A stretch of DNA of 64,000 bases from Ketogulonicigenium robustum (GTDB lineage: Bacteria; Pseudomonadota; Alphaproteobacteria; Rhodobacterales; Rhodobacteraceae): assembly GCF_002117445.1 (NCBI RefSeq), contig NZ_CP019937.1, positions 993,501 to 1,057,500 on the forward strand, in the 5' to 3' direction. Under the pieces are notes generated by a model, which was given only the letters and a program-made list of their open reading frames with translations, was not told the DNA's origin and did not search any database. Position 1 is the stretch's first letter, and every line of letters starts with the position of its first letter. Shown piece after piece: positions 1 through 9,819 of this stretch. The position numbers and the translations under genes are program-made.

Positions 1-218
1 ATTTCCCAATGCAGCAGGCCGACGGCGTTTTGTTCGTCATCGTCCGAGCGGAACGAGTTGGAACAGACCATTTCGGCCAGATTGCCGGTGCGGTGTGCAA
101 ATGTGCCCACAACGGGGCGCATTTCGTGAATTACAACGGGAATACCCGCAGATGCGGCCTGCCAAGCGGCTTCCGAGCCGGCCATGCCGCCGCCAACAAT
201 GTGAAGAATCTTGTCCAT
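1..218 (-). CDS. trmFO: TrmFO, folate-dependent tRNA (uracil-54-C5)-methyltransferase, N-terminal fragment
   Basis: The first 72 codons are present; the rest lies beyond the left edge of the window. TrmFO uses methylenetetrahydrofolate and FAD to make ribothymidine at position 54 in the T-loop of tRNAs. The N-terminus shows the FAD-binding [12 protein letters not shown] motif at about residues 8 to 19, then HEMRPV and CSNSFRSDD, all highly conserved in TrmFO/Gid proteins. The ATG at 218 is chosen because it starts exactly where family members start. The start lies directly against a perfect 8-bp hairpin at 219-238 that contains the only purine-rich ribosome-binding candidate. The partner gene immediately upstream on the same strand encodes an outer-membrane barrel. 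Confidence 0.93.
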   Translation of the reverse strand, partial: MDKILHIVGGGMAGSEAAWQAASAGIPVVIHEMRPVVGTFAHRTGNLAEMVCSNSFRSDDDEQNAVGLLHWE

Positions 219-238
219 GGCCCTGCCATCGCAGGGCC
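219..238 (-). promoter_or_regulatory. Perfect hairpin touching the trmFO start codon
   Basis: An inverted repeat of 8 bp (GGCCCTGC and GCAGGGCC) with a 4-nt loop ends one base before the trmFO ATG. The only Shine-Dalgarno candidate (AGGG) is inside the right arm. There is no T-run after it in the direction of transcription, so an intrinsic terminator is less likely than a structure that limits translation of trmFO or trims the upstream mRNA. Confidence 0.5.
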
Positions 239-249
239 ATGCGCCAAGG

Positions 250-933
250 TCAATAGCCGCGAAGAACGTCGGCGATGCCGCGGCGACCAAAGGTCGTGCC
301 GGGGGCGTAGCCCAGCGCCACGCGGGCACCAACGGCGATGTAGTTTTCGCTGCCGCCATCGTTCGACAGGCGGCCGATTTCGCCATAGGCGATGGGGCCT
401 TGCGCAAAGCGATACTCGCCGCCGAAGCCCACGCGCGAGGCGTCATCCAGATCGGACGAGCCGAAGCCAGCTTTGCCGGTCAGGTAAATCTCGCTCGTCA
501 GGGCGAATTCACCCTCAACGCCGACCAGCTTCATGTCGCGGTCGCCGTCCGCATAGGCGAGGAACCCTTCCAGCGCGGCGCCGGGCAGTTGGAATTTGCC
601 TTCGACACCATAGATCGTCGAGGTCGCGCCATCGAAATCATCATAACCGATGAAAACGCCGCCGTTGATGTCGTAACCGGTGTCGTAGCTGCCGTGCAGG
701 GTGAAGTTGCGCGCGCTGGCATCCAGCGAGCCGAAGCCGTTGAACGAGAAGTCGGCGGCGACGCTGAGGGGGCCCATCACCTGAAATTCGGCGGCACCCG
801 CGTAAGAGGTAAAGCCCAGCGCATTGTCACCGGTGGTGTAGCTGACCTCGGCCGACAGTTCGGCGCCGGTAAAGCTTTGCGCGGCGACAGGCAGGGGGGC
901 CACGCAGGTCAGGGCGATCAGGATTTTTTTCAT
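250..933 (-). CDS. Small outer-membrane beta-barrel (porin-like) protein
   Basis: The protein has 227 residues. It opens with a classic signal peptide (MKKILIAL followed by a hydrophobic stretch and an Ala-Ala-Gln cleavage region near residue 19). The mature part is made of alternating short polar and hydrophobic segments with many Gly, Tyr and Phe, typical of transmembrane beta-strands. Examples are [21 protein letters not shown] and [12 protein letters not shown]. Length and pattern fit the small porin-like family common in Rhodobacteraceae. The substrate cannot be read from the sequence. The C-terminus ends in RGY rather than the usual final Phe, so recognition by the BAM machinery may rely on an internal strand. 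It lies between gyrA and trmFO on the same strand, but a terminator separates it from gyrA. Confidence 0.75.
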   Translation of the reverse strand: MKKILIALTCVAPLPVAAQSFTGAELSAEVSYTTGDNALGFTSYAGAAEFQVMGPLSVAADFSFNGFGSLDASARNFTLHGSYDTGYDINGGVFIGYDDFDGATSTIYGVEGKFQLPGAALEGFLAYADGDRDMKLVGVEGEFALTSEIYLTGKAGFGSSDLDDASRVGFGGEYRFAQGPIAYGEIGRLSNDGGSENYIAVGARVALGYAPGTTFGRRGIADVLRGY

Positions 934-1023
934 TTTACTGCTCGGGATTGTTATATTTTGTGATCAGGATGCGGATAATCGCGGGGCGATGCAACCCCTC
1001 TAACGCCCGATCACAAAAATGGC

Positions 1024-1048
1024 AAAGGGCCGCCAATGGCGACCCTTT
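1024..1048 (-). terminator. Intrinsic terminator after gyrA
   Basis: On the minus strand the arms AAAGGGTCGCC and GGCGGCCCTTT form a stem with an ATT loop, followed within a few bases by TTTTT. It lies 7 nt past the gyrA stop codon. Confidence 0.75.
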
Positions 1049-1054
1049 GAAGGT

Positions 1055-3814
1055 TTAGGCATCTGTGGCCGTTGCATCGGGTGGCGTGTCTGGCTGCCCT
1101 TCGTCATCGGCGCCTGTTTCGGCAATGCGCGCGACCGAGACGACGAATTCGTCGGTGCCGGTGTTGAACACCCGCACCCCGCCAGCCCCGCGCGAGCGGA
1201 ACGAGATGCCCTTGACCGGAACCCGGATCGACTGGCCGGTCGAGGTGACGAGCATGACCTGATCGTCCATTTCGACGGGGAAGGCCGCGACCAGATCGCC
1301 GCCGCGCATGGCCGCATCCATGGCGCGCACGCCCATGCCGCCGCGCCCACGCACGGGGTAGTCGTGGCTGGACGACAGCTTGCCCGCACCCGAACGTGTG
1401 ATGGTCAGGATCAGATTTTCAAAGGCCGACATCTCGGCATAGCGTTCTTGTGTGATGGCGCCGGCTTCGACTTCGTCCTCGTCGGTTTCGACCTCCTCGG
1501 TCACGCCTTCGATGGCGCGGCGCATCTTCAGGTAGGCGGCGCGTTCGGCGGGATCAGCTTCGAAGTGCTTGATAATGTCCATCGAAACCACGCGGTCATC
1601 ACCTTGCAGGCGGATGCCACGCACGCCGGTGGAATCGCGGCCCTTGAACACGCGCACATCGGTGGTCTGGAAGCGGATGGCACGACCCGAGTTGGTCACA
1701 AGCAGTACGTCGTCATCTTCCGAGGCGATTTTCACATCGACCAGACTGACGCCTTCGGGCAGCTTCATCGCGATCTTGCCGTTACGCATGACGTTGGTGA
1801 AATCTGACAGCGCGTTGCGGCGCACATCGCCGTCCGAGGTCGCGAAGACGGCTTGCAGCTCGCTCCACTCGCTATCGGGGCGGTCGACGGGCATGATAGC
1901 AGCGATGGTGACGCCCTGCGGGATCGGCAGGATGTTGACGATCGCCTTGCCGCGCGCGGTGCGTGCTGCTAGCGGCAAGCGCCAACATTTCAGCTTGTAG
2001 ACCATGCCGTCGGTCGTGAAGAACAGCAGTTGGGTGTGTGTATTAGCGACGAACAGCGCGGTGACGACATCCTCGTCCTTGGTCGCCATCGACGACAGGC
2101 CCTTGCCGCCGCGCTTTTGCGCGCGGAATTCGGCCAGCGCAGTGCGCTTGATATAGCCGCCCGAGGTCACCGTTACGACCATGTCTTCGCGTTCGATCAG
2201 GTCTTCGTCGTCCAGATCGCCAGCCCAATCCGCGATTTCGGTGCGGCGGGGCACGGCGAACAGTTCTTTTACCTCGGTCAATTCGCCCTCGATGATGCCC
2301 AGAACCCGCTCGCGCGAGGACAGGATGTCGAGGTAGTCGCGGATTTTCGCGGCCAGTTCCTGCAGCTCGTCCGTGACTTCCTTGACGCCCAGTTGCGTCA
2401 GGCGTTGCAGGCGCAGTTCCAAGATGGCGCGGGCTTGCAGGTCGGACAGGTTGTAGGTGCCGTCATCGTTCATCGTGTGCGACGGATCGTCGATCAGCTT
2501 GATGTATTCGGCGATATCCATCGCGGGCCAACGGCGCGTCATCAGCTTTTCGCGCGCCTCGGCCGCGTCGGCGGAGGAGCGGATCGTCGCCACAACCTCG
2601 TCGACATTCGAGACCGCCACGGCCAGACCGCACAGGATATGGCTGCGTTCGCGCGCCTTGCGCAGCTCGAACGCGGTGCGGCGGGCGACGACTTCTTCGC
2701 GGAAGTCGATGAAACATTGCAAGAACCGATACAGCGTCAGTGTCTCGGGGCGACCGCCGTTCAGCGCCAGCATGTTCGCGCCGAACGATACTTGCATCGG
2801 GCTGAAACGGTATAGCTGGTTTAGCACCACATCGGCGGTGGCATCGCGCTTTAGCTCGATCACGACGCGCACGCCATTGCGGTCGGATTCGTCCTGAATA
2901 TGGGCGATCCCTTCGATCCGCTTGTCGCGGATCGCTTCGGCGATCTTGTCGATCATCGCCGATTTGTTGACCTGATAGGGGATGTCGTCGACGATGATCG
3001 CCCAGCGGTCTTTGCGGATTTCCTCGACGTGGCTGCGCGCGCGCATCAGGATAGAGCCGCGCCCCTCGAGGTACGCTTTGCGCGCGCCCGAGCGGCCTAA
3101 AATCATGCCGCCGGTCGGAAAGTCGGGGGCGGGGACGTATTGCATCAAGTCTTCCGAGGTCAGATCGGGGTTCTTGATCAGGGCAATCGTCGCGTCGATC
3201 ACTTCGCCCAGGTTGTGGGGCGGGATGTTCGTCGCCATCCCCACGGCAATACCGCCGGCGCCGTTCACCAGCATATTGGGGAAGCGGGCGGGCAGGACGG
3301 TCGGCTCTTTGTCCTTGCCGTCATAGTTGTCTTGGAAATCGACGGTGTCTTTGTCGATGTCGGCCATCATATAGGCGGCGACTTTGGCCAGGCGCGCCTC
3401 GGTATAGCGCATTGCGGCGGGGCTATCGCCATCCATCGAGCCGAAGTTGCCCTGGCCTTCGATCAGCGGCAGCGACATCGAGAAATCTTGCGCCATCCGC
3501 GCCAGCGCGTCGTAGATCGAGCTGTCGCCGTGCGGGTGGTATTTACCCATCGTATCGCCCACAGCGCGGGCCGATTTGCGGAAGGGTTTGTCGTGGGTGT
3601 TGCCCGCCTCGTCCATGGCGAACAGGATGCGGCGGTGCACAGGCTTCAGCCCGTCGCGTAGGTCGGGAATGGCGCGCGATACGATCACGCTCATGGCGTA
3701 ATCGAGGTAGGCGGTGCGCATTTCCTGTACGATCGAAACGGTGGGACCGGCGTGGATCGGGCGCTCGGGCGTCTTTTCCGCGTCGGTCTCGGGAAGGTCG
3801 GGGGTGTCGCTCAC
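1055..3814 (-). CDS. gyrA: DNA gyrase subunit A
   Basis: The protein has 919 residues. GyrA is the DNA breakage-reunion subunit of the A2B2 topoisomerase that introduces negative supercoils. The catalytic tyrosine is Tyr137 in [10 protein letters not shown]. The quinolone-resistance region reads [10 protein letters not shown], with Ser98 and Asp102 at the positions equivalent to E. coli Ser83 and Asp87; both are wild type, so no target-based quinolone resistance is predicted. The GyrA box (QKRGGKG) that wraps DNA is present in the C-terminal domain. An acidic insert ([10 protein letters not shown]) lies in the C-terminal beta-pinwheel, which makes the protein slightly longer than the E. coli form. 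The start has the conserved spacing to the [19 protein letters not shown] core. dsbB follows upstream on the same strand after 80 nt. Confidence 0.98.
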   Translation of the reverse strand: MSDTPDLPETDAEKTPERPIHAGPTVSIVQEMRTAYLDYAMSVIVSRAIPDLRDGLKPVHRRILFAMDEAGNTHDKPFRKSARAVGDTMGKYHPHGDSSIYDALARMAQDFSMSLPLIEGQGNFGSMDGDSPAAMRYTEARLAKVAAYMMADIDKDTVDFQDNYDGKDKEPTVLPARFPNMLVNGAGGIAVGMATNIPPHNLGEVIDATIALIKNPDLTSEDLMQYVPAPDFPTGGMILGRSGARKAYLEGRGSILMRARSHVEEIRKDRWAIIVDDIPYQVNKSAMIDKIAEAIRDKRIEGIAHIQDESDRNGVRVVIELKRDATADVVLNQLYRFSPMQVSFGANMLALNGGRPETLTLYRFLQCFIDFREEVVARRTAFELRKARERSHILCGLAVAVSNVDEVVATIRSSADAAEAREKLMTRRWPAMDIAEYIKLIDDPSHTMNDDGTYNLSDLQARAILELRLQRLTQLGVKEVTDELQELAAKIRDYLDILSSRERVLGIIEGELTEVKELFAVPRRTEIADWAGDLDDEDLIEREDMVVTVTSGGYIKRTALAEFRAQKRGGKGLSSMATKDEDVVTALFVANTHTQLLFFTTDGMVYKLKCWRLPLAARTARGKAIVNILPIPQGVTIAAIMPVDRPDSEWSELQAVFATSDGDVRRNALSDFTNVMRNGKIAMKLPEGVSLVDVKIASEDDDVLLVTNSGRAIRFQTTDVRVFKGRDSTGVRGIRLQGDDRVVSMDIIKHFEADPAERAAYLKMRRAIEGVTEEVETDEDEVEAGAITQERYAEMSAFENLILTITRSGAGKLSSSHDYPVRGRGGMGVRAMDAAMRGGDLVAAFPVEMDDQVMLVTSTGQSIRVPVKGISFRSRGAGGVRVFNTGTDEFVVSVARIAETGADDEGQPDTPPDATATDA

Positions 3815-3894
3815 GTCGGGTGCCTGTTGCCGTTAGTCATTATGTGACAGGTATAACACCCCCAAGGTCGGTTTCGCAATCAATCAGAACGGGT

Positions 3895-4362
3895 TCAGCG
3901 CCCTTTGATCGCCGCGCGCAGCCAGACAAGCGCAATCAGGAACGAGAAGATAGCGTTCCAGCCTGCCATCGAAATGCCCATGAACGCCCACGAGATCTGG
4001 TCGCACATGACCATGCGCGGCCCGTCGACCGACAGCAGATCGCCCGCATTCAGGCCGCCCAGGCCGCTGCCTGTGCAGCTTTGCGGGCCCGGCCACCATT
4101 TTTGTTCGACCCCCGCATGGAACAGGCCGATGCCCGATGTGGTGAACAGCGCCAGTGCGCCAAGACCGGCCAGAATCCGCTTTAGCAGCGGGGCAGGGAC
4201 GATCAGCGCCAGAATGCCGATCACAATGGCGGTATAGTGTGGCCAGCGCTGCCAGTGGCACATCGCGCAAGGGGGGTAGCCGATGGTTTGAAAAAACAGC
4301 GCACCGGCGATCAGGGCGATCGACCCGCCGGTCGCGACAGAGATAAGGCGGTTCAAAGTCAT
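3895..4362 (-). CDS. dsbB: DsbB-type disulfide bond formation protein
   Basis: The protein has 155 residues and four hydrophobic transmembrane segments, the DsbB topology. DsbB reoxidises DsbA and passes electrons to quinone in the inner membrane. The first periplasmic loop carries the CxxC pair Cys32/Cys35 (PPCAMCHWQRW) and the second loop carries Cys96 and Cys120, the pair that exchanges with DsbA. An Arg follows the first pair in the quinone-proximal QRW motif. No dsbA is visible nearby. The gene is read away from the metallopeptidase gene at 4491, and the two share a 128-bp divergent intergenic region. The assignment is firm at family level. Whether the partner is DsbA or another thioredoxin-like oxidase cannot be told from the sequence. 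Confidence 0.93.
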   Translation of the reverse strand: MTLNRLISVATGGSIALIAGALFFQTIGYPPCAMCHWQRWPHYTAIVIGILALIVPAPLLKRILAGLGALALFTTSGIGLFHAGVEQKWWPGPQSCTGSGLGGLNAGDLLSVDGPRMVMCDQISWAFMGISMAGWNAIFSFLIALVWLRAAIKGR

Positions 4363-4490
4363 ATCTTGGCTCGTTCAAAGGGAACTTTGATACCACGAAC
4401 AATGTGTCGACTGCTTTGGCAAGGGGCCACGCTGGATTCTCACGCAGGCGTGGTTATTATTGCAGATATATGGGACGAGGAGATGCTGGA

Positions 4491-5345
4491 ATGAAGTGGC
4501 AAGGGCGGCGGCAAAGCAGCAATATCGACGACCGCCGTGGTCGCGGTGGTGGGCGCGGGCTGGTCATCGGTGGCGGTGGCGGCTTGGGTGTGCTGGCGAT
4601 TGTGGTGATCGGGTATTTCATGGGTATCGATCTTACGCCGCTACTGGATGACAGTGCCGGGCGTCAGCCGCAGACCCAAGGCCAGCTGAGCGCGCAAGAT
4701 GAAGCAGCAGGTGATTTCGTGGCCGTCACCTTGGCCGATACCGAGGAAGTCTGGACGGACATTTTTCGCGATCAGTTGAATGCGCACTATCAGCCCACAA
4801 CTTTGGTGCTGTTTTCGGGCATGACCCAGTCGGCCTGCGGCGGCGCCTCGGCCGCGACGGGCCCGTTCTATTGCCCGAACGACAAAAAGGTTTACCTCGA
4901 CACCGACTTTTTTAACGTTCTTAGCCAACAGATGGGCGCGGAAGGTGATTTCGCCGCGGCCTATGTGGTGGCGCACGAGGTGGGGCACTACGTGCAGGAC
5001 CAGCTGGGTATTCTTTCGCAAGCCAACAGCCTGCGCGCCCAATCGACCGAAGCGCAGTCGAACGCGATTTCGGTGATGATCGAGCTGCAGGCCGACTGTT
5101 TCGCTGGCGTCTGGGCCAATGTTGCACAAGACAAGATCGGCGCGATCGAACGCGGCGACTTTGCCGAGGCGATGAACGCAGCCGGCCAGATTGGCGACGA
5201 CACGCTACAGCGCCGCGCAGGCCAAGCCGTGCGCCCCGACAACTTCACCCACGGCACTTCGGCCGAGCGCCAGCACTGGTTCGAGACGGGGCTGGAAACG
5301 GGGCGGGTCGATAGCTGCGATACGTTTTCTGACGCTACGCTATAG
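4491..5345 (+). CDS. Neutral zinc metallopeptidase, YpfJ family
   Basis: The protein has 284 residues. The start at 4491 is preferred over upstream in-frame starts because GAGGAG lies 8 nt before it and because family members begin MxWQGRR. A basic N-terminus precedes one membrane segment (about residues 22 to 44), so the catalytic part faces the periplasm. The zinc motif HEVGH is at residues 162-166 and the likely third ligand is Glu198 in ELQADC. Two cysteines (CGGAS and YCPND regions) flank a conserved loop. The family is widespread and its substrates are unknown. The gene stands alone, followed by tRNA-Val. Confidence 0.9.
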   Translation: MKWQGRRQSSNIDDRRGRGGGRGLVIGGGGGLGVLAIVVIGYFMGIDLTPLLDDSAGRQPQTQGQLSAQDEAAGDFVAVTLADTEEVWTDIFRDQLNAHYQPTTLVLFSGMTQSACGGASAATGPFYCPNDKKVYLDTDFFNVLSQQMGAEGDFAAAYVVAHEVGHYVQDQLGILSQANSLRAQSTEAQSNAISVMIELQADCFAGVWANVAQDKIGAIERGDFAEAMNAAGQIGDDTLQRRAGQAVRPDNFTHGTSAERQHWFETGLETGRVDSCDTFSDATL

Positions 5346-5387
5346 CTTGCAAAGCCGAATTTCATAGGCTAAAGGCTGCGTATGGTC

Positions 5388-5463
<76 letters not shown>

Positions 5464-5672
5464 TGAAATCAATCAGTTACAATGTTATAGCGAAGTGGTC
5501 GGCGGTTGGCTGAAGAGTTTGGCACCCCGTGATCCGCGCTCAATCCGTCGCGCTTTTCGCGTGATAGACTGGTGATGGGTCGCTTCAGTGGCACGCCGTA
5601 ATAGCCAAGCCTTCGCTGTGGCGATCCGCAGGCTGCCAGAACATTGCGGGGCGTTTTAATCTCACGTCGGGC

Positions 5673-6593
5673 TTACGCTGCGTTTAGCCTCAACCCCATT
5701 TCGGCGGCACGCTCGGCGATGGCTGGAGGGATGTGGCTGTTTGGACTCTCCTGCGTCTGTGTCCAATCAATCATGGTTTGCGCGGCGTCCAGCATATTGC
5801 GCTGCATGCATAGTGTCAGGAAGGGCCCGATGGATTGTGGCGAGGGCGCTAGGTCGATGGATTTTTGGTAGTGTGCCAGTGCCGCAGCGGGGTCTTTCCC
5901 GCGCAGAGATTTGGCGCGATTGAAGTGCCAGATCGGATTTTCGCGTCCCTCGGCGGTGAAGGCGACAATCTCGTCTTCGCCTATAAGCGCGCGCATAACG
6001 CGGCTGATGACTTTCTCGTTCGCAAGGAATTGCAAGACGGTGTGACCAGCATAGGGCACCTCGATCTTGCGCAGCGCGGGGTAGGCGGGCGTGACCAGAT
6101 CGGAGATGAAGCGCGCGTCATCCGCAACATGCGGGTCAAATATCACCACGGGCGTAGACGCGCTGCTGGGAGCATCCGGCAAGGGGGTGTGGGCAATGGG
6201 GATCATATGCTTCTGGCGACCCAAGGGGGGCCAAGCGGGCAACATGGGGGATGCGGCAACGATACGTGCATCGATCGCGCCACCAAAATAGGTCGCAGCG
6301 TATCCGCCAAGGCTTGCCCCATAAGTTACAACATCGCGCCCATCGATCACGGGCAATACGGCATCAAAAAACGCCTCGAGCGCGAGGCCCTGAAACTGTG
6401 TCCCGCGTCTGGGGGCGACATAGATGCTATCTCAGCCCGATGCGCGGCACCAACTAGTGCCGAAGCCATGGGGCTTCAGGTCGGCCATGAACCCGCCGAA
6501 CGTGATGACCAAGGGCCCTGCCGCCACGCTTCCATCTTGAACGGGATGGTAGGTAATTAGGTAATCGTCATGCGATGCAAGGGTTTGGGGCAT
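5673..6593 (-). pseudogene. Alpha/beta hydrolase with C-terminal repeat segment, interrupted by an in-frame TGA
   Basis: One continuous reading frame of 306 codons runs from the ATG at 6593 to 5673, but codon 54 is TGA (6434-6432). Upstream of it the frame encodes an N-terminus starting MPQTLASHDDYLITYHP with an oxyanion-type GGF segment. Downstream it continues in the same frame as DSIYVAPRRGTQFQG and reaches the nucleophile elbow GASLGG, an Asp and a His (YAGHT) of a serine hydrolase triad. The C-terminal 70 residues resemble a tetratricopeptide-like helical segment. The frame is otherwise intact, so the change is recent, or the read is in error. TGG or CGA to TGA would each be a single substitution. 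The protein could only be made by readthrough or by restart after codon 80. Confidence 0.75.
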
Positions 6594-6723
6594 GCTCAGG
6601 CCTTTGTCGCTAAGGGTCTGCTACGAACTAGCACCTGTGATGATGGCAGATGCAAACCCTTTCGAGCGATATGCCGGAAAAAGCGACAGATGGCCCGCCG
6701 CGCCGTTAGGGCATGCGCGCGAA

Positions 6724-6750
6724 AGCGCCGGCGCGGGGGGCGCCGGCGTT
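6724..6750 (-). terminator. GC-rich hairpin at the end of the ABC/oxidoreductase operon
   Basis: The arms AGCGCCGGCGC and GCGCCGGCGTT form a strong stem 10 nt past the last gene of the operon. In the direction of transcription it is followed only by CTTTCG, so termination may be weak. Confidence 0.55.
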
Positions 6751-6759
6751 AGAGGGGTG

Positions 6760-7356
6760 TTAGGCTATTTTGCCGGGTTCACCCAGCGACAGCATTAGCC
6801 GGTTCGCCCAGTTGAAGAAGGCGGCTGATTGGATCAAGTCCACCGCCTCGTCGCGCGAGAGGCCCGCGTCGTAGAGTTTTTGGGCGTTCTCGGCGCCAAA
6901 GGCGACGGGGGTTTTTGTCAGTGCAACCGCAGTTTCAACGATCAGCGCCTCGCGCGCGGGGAGGTCGGCGGTGACGCCGTCGCGCAACAGGGCAAGTGCG
7001 GCGGTGTCGCTTTTGTAGAACTGGATCGCAAAACGCGCGTGGACCGAGGCGCAATAAATGCAGCCGTTGAACCGCGAGACGGCCGCGGCGGCCAGCTCGC
7101 GGTCGGGCCGAGGCAGGCCGCCTTTGGTGTAGAAAATGTCCTTGTCGGTGCGCGTGCGCGCGCCCAGAACAGCAGGGTCGCGGGCCAGCAGGCGGAAGTA
7201 TTCCGATTTGGCGCGGGCGCGGTCGACCAAGCCGTCGTAATGCGCCTCGGTCAGGTCTTCTTCGGCCAGTGGGGCGATCCAAGGTAGCCAGTCCAGCTGC
7301 TCGACGGTGAAGACGTTGGGCTCGTGGTTCTCGGGGTATGAAATCGTAAAGCTCAT
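6760..7356 (-). CDS. AhpD-like peroxidase-related protein (Avi_7169-type)
   Basis: The protein has 198 residues. The start at 7356 (MSFTISYPENHEP) has AAGGGACC just upstream. A longer frame to 7482 only overlaps the previous gene in an arginine-rich, unlikely reading. The AhpD/carboxymuconolactone decarboxylase (CMD) active-site signature CIYCASVHA is present: two redox cysteines and the proton-relay His. AhpD-like proteins are all-helical and reduce peroxides or related species with thiols. It is the last gene of a leftward operon behind a CMD-domain protein and a flavin monooxygenase. That arrangement matches a recognised family set in which the function of this protein is still only inferred. 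Confidence 0.85.
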   Translation of the reverse strand: MSFTISYPENHEPNVFTVEQLDWLPWIAPLAEEDLTEAHYDGLVDRARAKSEYFRLLARDPAVLGARTRTDKDIFYTKGGLPRPDRELAAAAVSRFNGCIYCASVHARFAIQFYKSDTAALALLRDGVTADLPAREALIVETAVALTKTPVAFGAENAQKLYDAGLSRDEAVDLIQSAAFFNWANRLMLSLGEPGKIA

Positions 7357-7373
7357 GGCGGGTCCCTTCGGGT

Positions 7374-7976
7374 TCAGGCGGCTTCGGCGTCGACCAGCGC
7401 CTTCAGGCCGGTCACCACACGGATTTGGAAGCTGACGAAGGCGACGATCTGAGACAGGACGACGACGCCGTCTTCGTCCCATCCGGCGGCGCCCAGCGCG
7501 GCAAGCGCGGCGATGCTGGCGTCGCGCGGGTGCAGCGCCAGCATGTGTGCATGGGCTAACGCCGCGGCCAGTTTCGGGCCGATGCTGGCGGCCAGCGGGG
7601 CGGAGGGTTCCCAGACAGGGCCGTCTTCGTCCTCGGCCGACAGCGGGCCTGCGGGGTAGTGGCCAAAGGGGCCGGCGGCGTCTGCCAGCTCGCGCGGGAT
7701 CGCCAGCACCAGATCTTCGGCCAGCTCTGGCGCTGCCGCGCGCAGCAGGGTTTCGTAAAGCGTGGTCGTTTCGGACGCGCCGTAAAGCGCGGCGACCAGA
7801 TAGGCGATCGCGCGGCGTTCAGGCAGCGAGACGGGGCCGGGGGTTTCGGGGTGGATCAGCAGTTGGTAGCTGAGTTCGGCATGCGTGCGCGCATCGCTGC
7901 GGCGGGCATACGATTGGCCGATGGGGCTGTCGGGCGCTATGCCCGCAAGCTGTTCGATCAGGGTTTGGTCAGTCAT
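7374..7976 (-). CDS. CMD-domain protein without redox cysteines (Avi_7170-type)
   Basis: The protein has 200 residues, is alanine-rich and mostly helical. It has the general carboxymuconolactone-decarboxylase/AhpD fold pattern but no CxxC at all, so it is unlikely to be a peroxidase by itself. It sits between the luciferase-like monooxygenase gene and the cysteine-bearing AhpD-like gene, 17 nt from the latter. Such catalytic/non-catalytic CMD pairs recur with this operon type. A structural partner role for the downstream protein is an inference from that pairing. The start at 7976 (MTDQTLIEQLAG) gives the family length. Confidence 0.75.
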   Translation of the reverse strand: MTDQTLIEQLAGIAPDSPIGQSYARRSDARTHAELSYQLLIHPETPGPVSLPERRAIAYLVAALYGASETTTLYETLLRAAAPELAEDLVLAIPRELADAAGPFGHYPAGPLSAEDEDGPVWEPSAPLAASIGPKLAAALAHAHMLALHPRDASIAALAALGAAGWDEDGVVVLSQIVAFVSFQIRVVTGLKALVDAEAA

Positions 7977-8005
7977 CCGTCATCCTATCGGTAGGGCGTG
8001 TGTGT

Positions 8006-9031
8006 TCAGGCCGGTTGGCGCAGCGGGGTGGCGGCGGGTGTTCCCCAGCCCAGCGCGGGTGCGACTTTCGTGGCAAACAGTTCGAGCGAGCGCAGGATTT
8101 GCGCTTGCGGCGGATCGACCGAGTGGACTTGGATCGAAACCTCGGTCGCGGCATCGTTGGTTTCGTCGCGCGACAGTTGTTCGGCCACATCGTCGGGCGT
8201 GCCGATGATCATGTCAAATGTTTTGATCTGCTCCAGATAATCACCCGTCGGGATATTGCGGCCCGTGGCGCTGCACCATGCCGCGTAACGGTCGAGGCCC
8301 TTTTGTGCCCAATACAGCGCGTCTTCATAGCTATCGGCCACGAAAACCGACCGCGAGGCGAGGATGCGCGGCGTGCGGCCTGCGGGCAGGGCTTTCAGAT
8401 AGGCCTCGACAATCGGCATCTGCAGGTCTTGCAGCGATGCGTTGGGGTTATCTGCGGGGCGGGGCTGGGTGCGCGACAGCAGCAGCCCGTCGCCATCCGC
8501 GCCCGCGCGCGCGCCGCCATCGGCGCTGAAGGTTGCCTGCCAAGCACGGTCCAGCAGACCAGCGCCCGAGGGGTAGATGCGGTTGCCGCCGCCCAGATCC
8601 TCGCCGGCCCATGCGGCTTTCACGGTTGACAGGTTGTGGCTGTAAATCTCGCGACGCTCGGCGAATTGGCGGCCGAACGCGGCGTAGGATTGCGGTGTCC
8701 CGCCCGAGCCGAAGCCAACCTCGAGCCGCCCGCCCGAGAGGATGTCGGTGACCACTGCATCCTCGGCCACGCGGATCGGGTCTTCCATGGTCAGCGTGAT
8801 GATGCCCGTGGCCAGGCGGATGCGCGATGTGCTGGCCGCCAGCCACGACAGGAACGGGAAGGGCGAGGGCAGGCCGCCTTCATCTTTGTGGAAGTGGTGC
8901 TGCGCAACCCATGCGGTGGCATATCCCAACGACTCGGCGGTTTTCACCTGTTCGGCGACCAGTTGGTACCGCTGAGCGGCGGTCACATCGTCCAGCAGGC
9001 GCGAAAAATATCCGATACGCTTTGGTGTCAT
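8006..9031 (-). CDS. Luciferase-like FMN-dependent monooxygenase (KPN_01858-type)
   Basis: The protein has 341 residues with the TIM-barrel pattern of bacterial luciferase-like (LLM) flavin monooxygenases. It starts with a GYFSRLLD strand, then ESLGYATAWVAQHHF, the family motif RIRLATGI and a GGRLEVGFGSGG phosphate-binding loop. These enzymes use reduced FMN and oxygen to oxidise or cleave small organic molecules, often C-S or C-N bonds. No flavin reductase is seen nearby. It shares an operon with an SDR and an ABC importer, which suggests that the imported compound is its substrate. A CDxx start is not needed: the ATG at 9031 fits the family. Confidence 0.85.
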   Translation of the reverse strand: MTPKRIGYFSRLLDDVTAAQRYQLVAEQVKTAESLGYATAWVAQHHFHKDEGGLPSPFPFLSWLAASTSRIRLATGIITLTMEDPIRVAEDAVVTDILSGGRLEVGFGSGGTPQSYAAFGRQFAERREIYSHNLSTVKAAWAGEDLGGGNRIYPSGAGLLDRAWQATFSADGGARAGADGDGLLLSRTQPRPADNPNASLQDLQMPIVEAYLKALPAGRTPRILASRSVFVADSYEDALYWAQKGLDRYAAWCSATGRNIPTGDYLEQIKTFDMIIGTPDDVAEQLSRDETNDAATEVSIQVHSVDPPQAQILRSLELFATKVAPALGWGTPAATPLRQPA

Positions 9032-9071
9032 GCTATGTCTCTGGCTTTTGATTGGAATGGTCTGGTGGGGT

Positions 9072-9806
9072 TCAAAGAAGCAGCGGCCTGATCACAAGGT
9101 CGGTGATTTGGGAATCGCGCGGGGTGTCGATGACGACGCGCACGCCTTTGGCGACCGATGCGGGGTCGCTCAGCTCGCCCTCGGCGGCGGCGCCGATCCC
9201 GTCGGCGGCAGTTGCGGCGCGGTTCGCGCGGTTCTGGTCGGTGTCAGTGGGGCCGGGTGCGACCGTGGCGATGCGCACGCCGTTGGCGACTTCCTCGAGG
9301 CGCAGCGTATCGGTCAGGCCGCGCAGGGCGTGTTTCGATGCGGTGTAGACGATATGGTTTTTCACCGGCCGCACCCCCGCGCCCGAGCTGATGAAGACGA
9401 CCTGCCCCTTGCTGGCGCGCAGGGCGGGCAGCAGGGCGCGCGTCAGTTCGGCCGGGGCGAAGACGTTGGTTTGGAAGGTGACCTCCCAATCGGATTGACG
9501 GGCCTGTTCCAGCGATTTCCAGTCTGACAGCGCGGCACAATTCACTAGCACATCCAGATGTGTGAAGGCTGCGGCAAAGGCAAGGATGTCTTGCGGGGCC
9601 ATCAGGTCCAGCTGCACGGGGATGACGTTTGCGACCTCGGCCAAGCGGGCCAGCTTTGCACTGTCGCGGCCAGTCGCGATGACCGTATGGTCGCGCGCCA
9701 GATCGTGGACAATAGCCAGCCCGATGCCGCTGCCACCGCCGGTGACGATGGCAATGGGTTTGTCGGTGGGGATTTGCGTCGGGTCGAATGGTTTTGCGTG
9801 TGTCAC
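9072..9806 (-). CDS. SDR-family oxidoreductase
   Basis: The protein has 244 residues from a GTG start at 9806, chosen because it lies 13 nt past the stop of the upstream ATPase gene with GAGG just before it. The Rossmann glycine motif TGGGSGIG is near residue 22, followed by LVNCAA and the catalytic Ser with YTASK (Tyr and Lys). These define a classical NAD(P)-dependent short-chain dehydrogenase. The substrate is unknown. The context (importer upstream, flavin monooxygenase downstream) suggests redox processing of the same imported compound. An in-frame extension to 10010 would lie wholly antiparallel to sense codons of the ATPase and is rejected. Confidence 0.85.
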   Translation of the reverse strand: MTHAKPFDPTQIPTDKPIAIVTGGGSGIGLAIVHDLARDHTVIATGRDSAKLARLAEVANVIPVQLDLMAPQDILAFAAAFTHLDVLVNCAALSDWKSLEQARQSDWEVTFQTNVFAPAELTRALLPALRASKGQVVFISSGAGVRPVKNHIVYTASKHALRGLTDTLRLEEVANGVRIATVAPGPTDTDQNRANRAATAADGIGAAAEGELSDPASVAKGVRVVIDTPRDSQITDLVIRPLLL

Positions 9807-9819
9807 GTCAGCCTCGGGT

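Noticed and set aside
1055-3814. Quinolone-resistance change in gyrA
   Set aside because: Ser98 and Asp102, at the key positions, are wild type.
6432-6434. TGA as selenocysteine in the hydrolase
   Set aside because: No stem-loop of the SECIS type is obvious directly after it, the family has no selenocysteine at that place and the neighbours give no selenium context.
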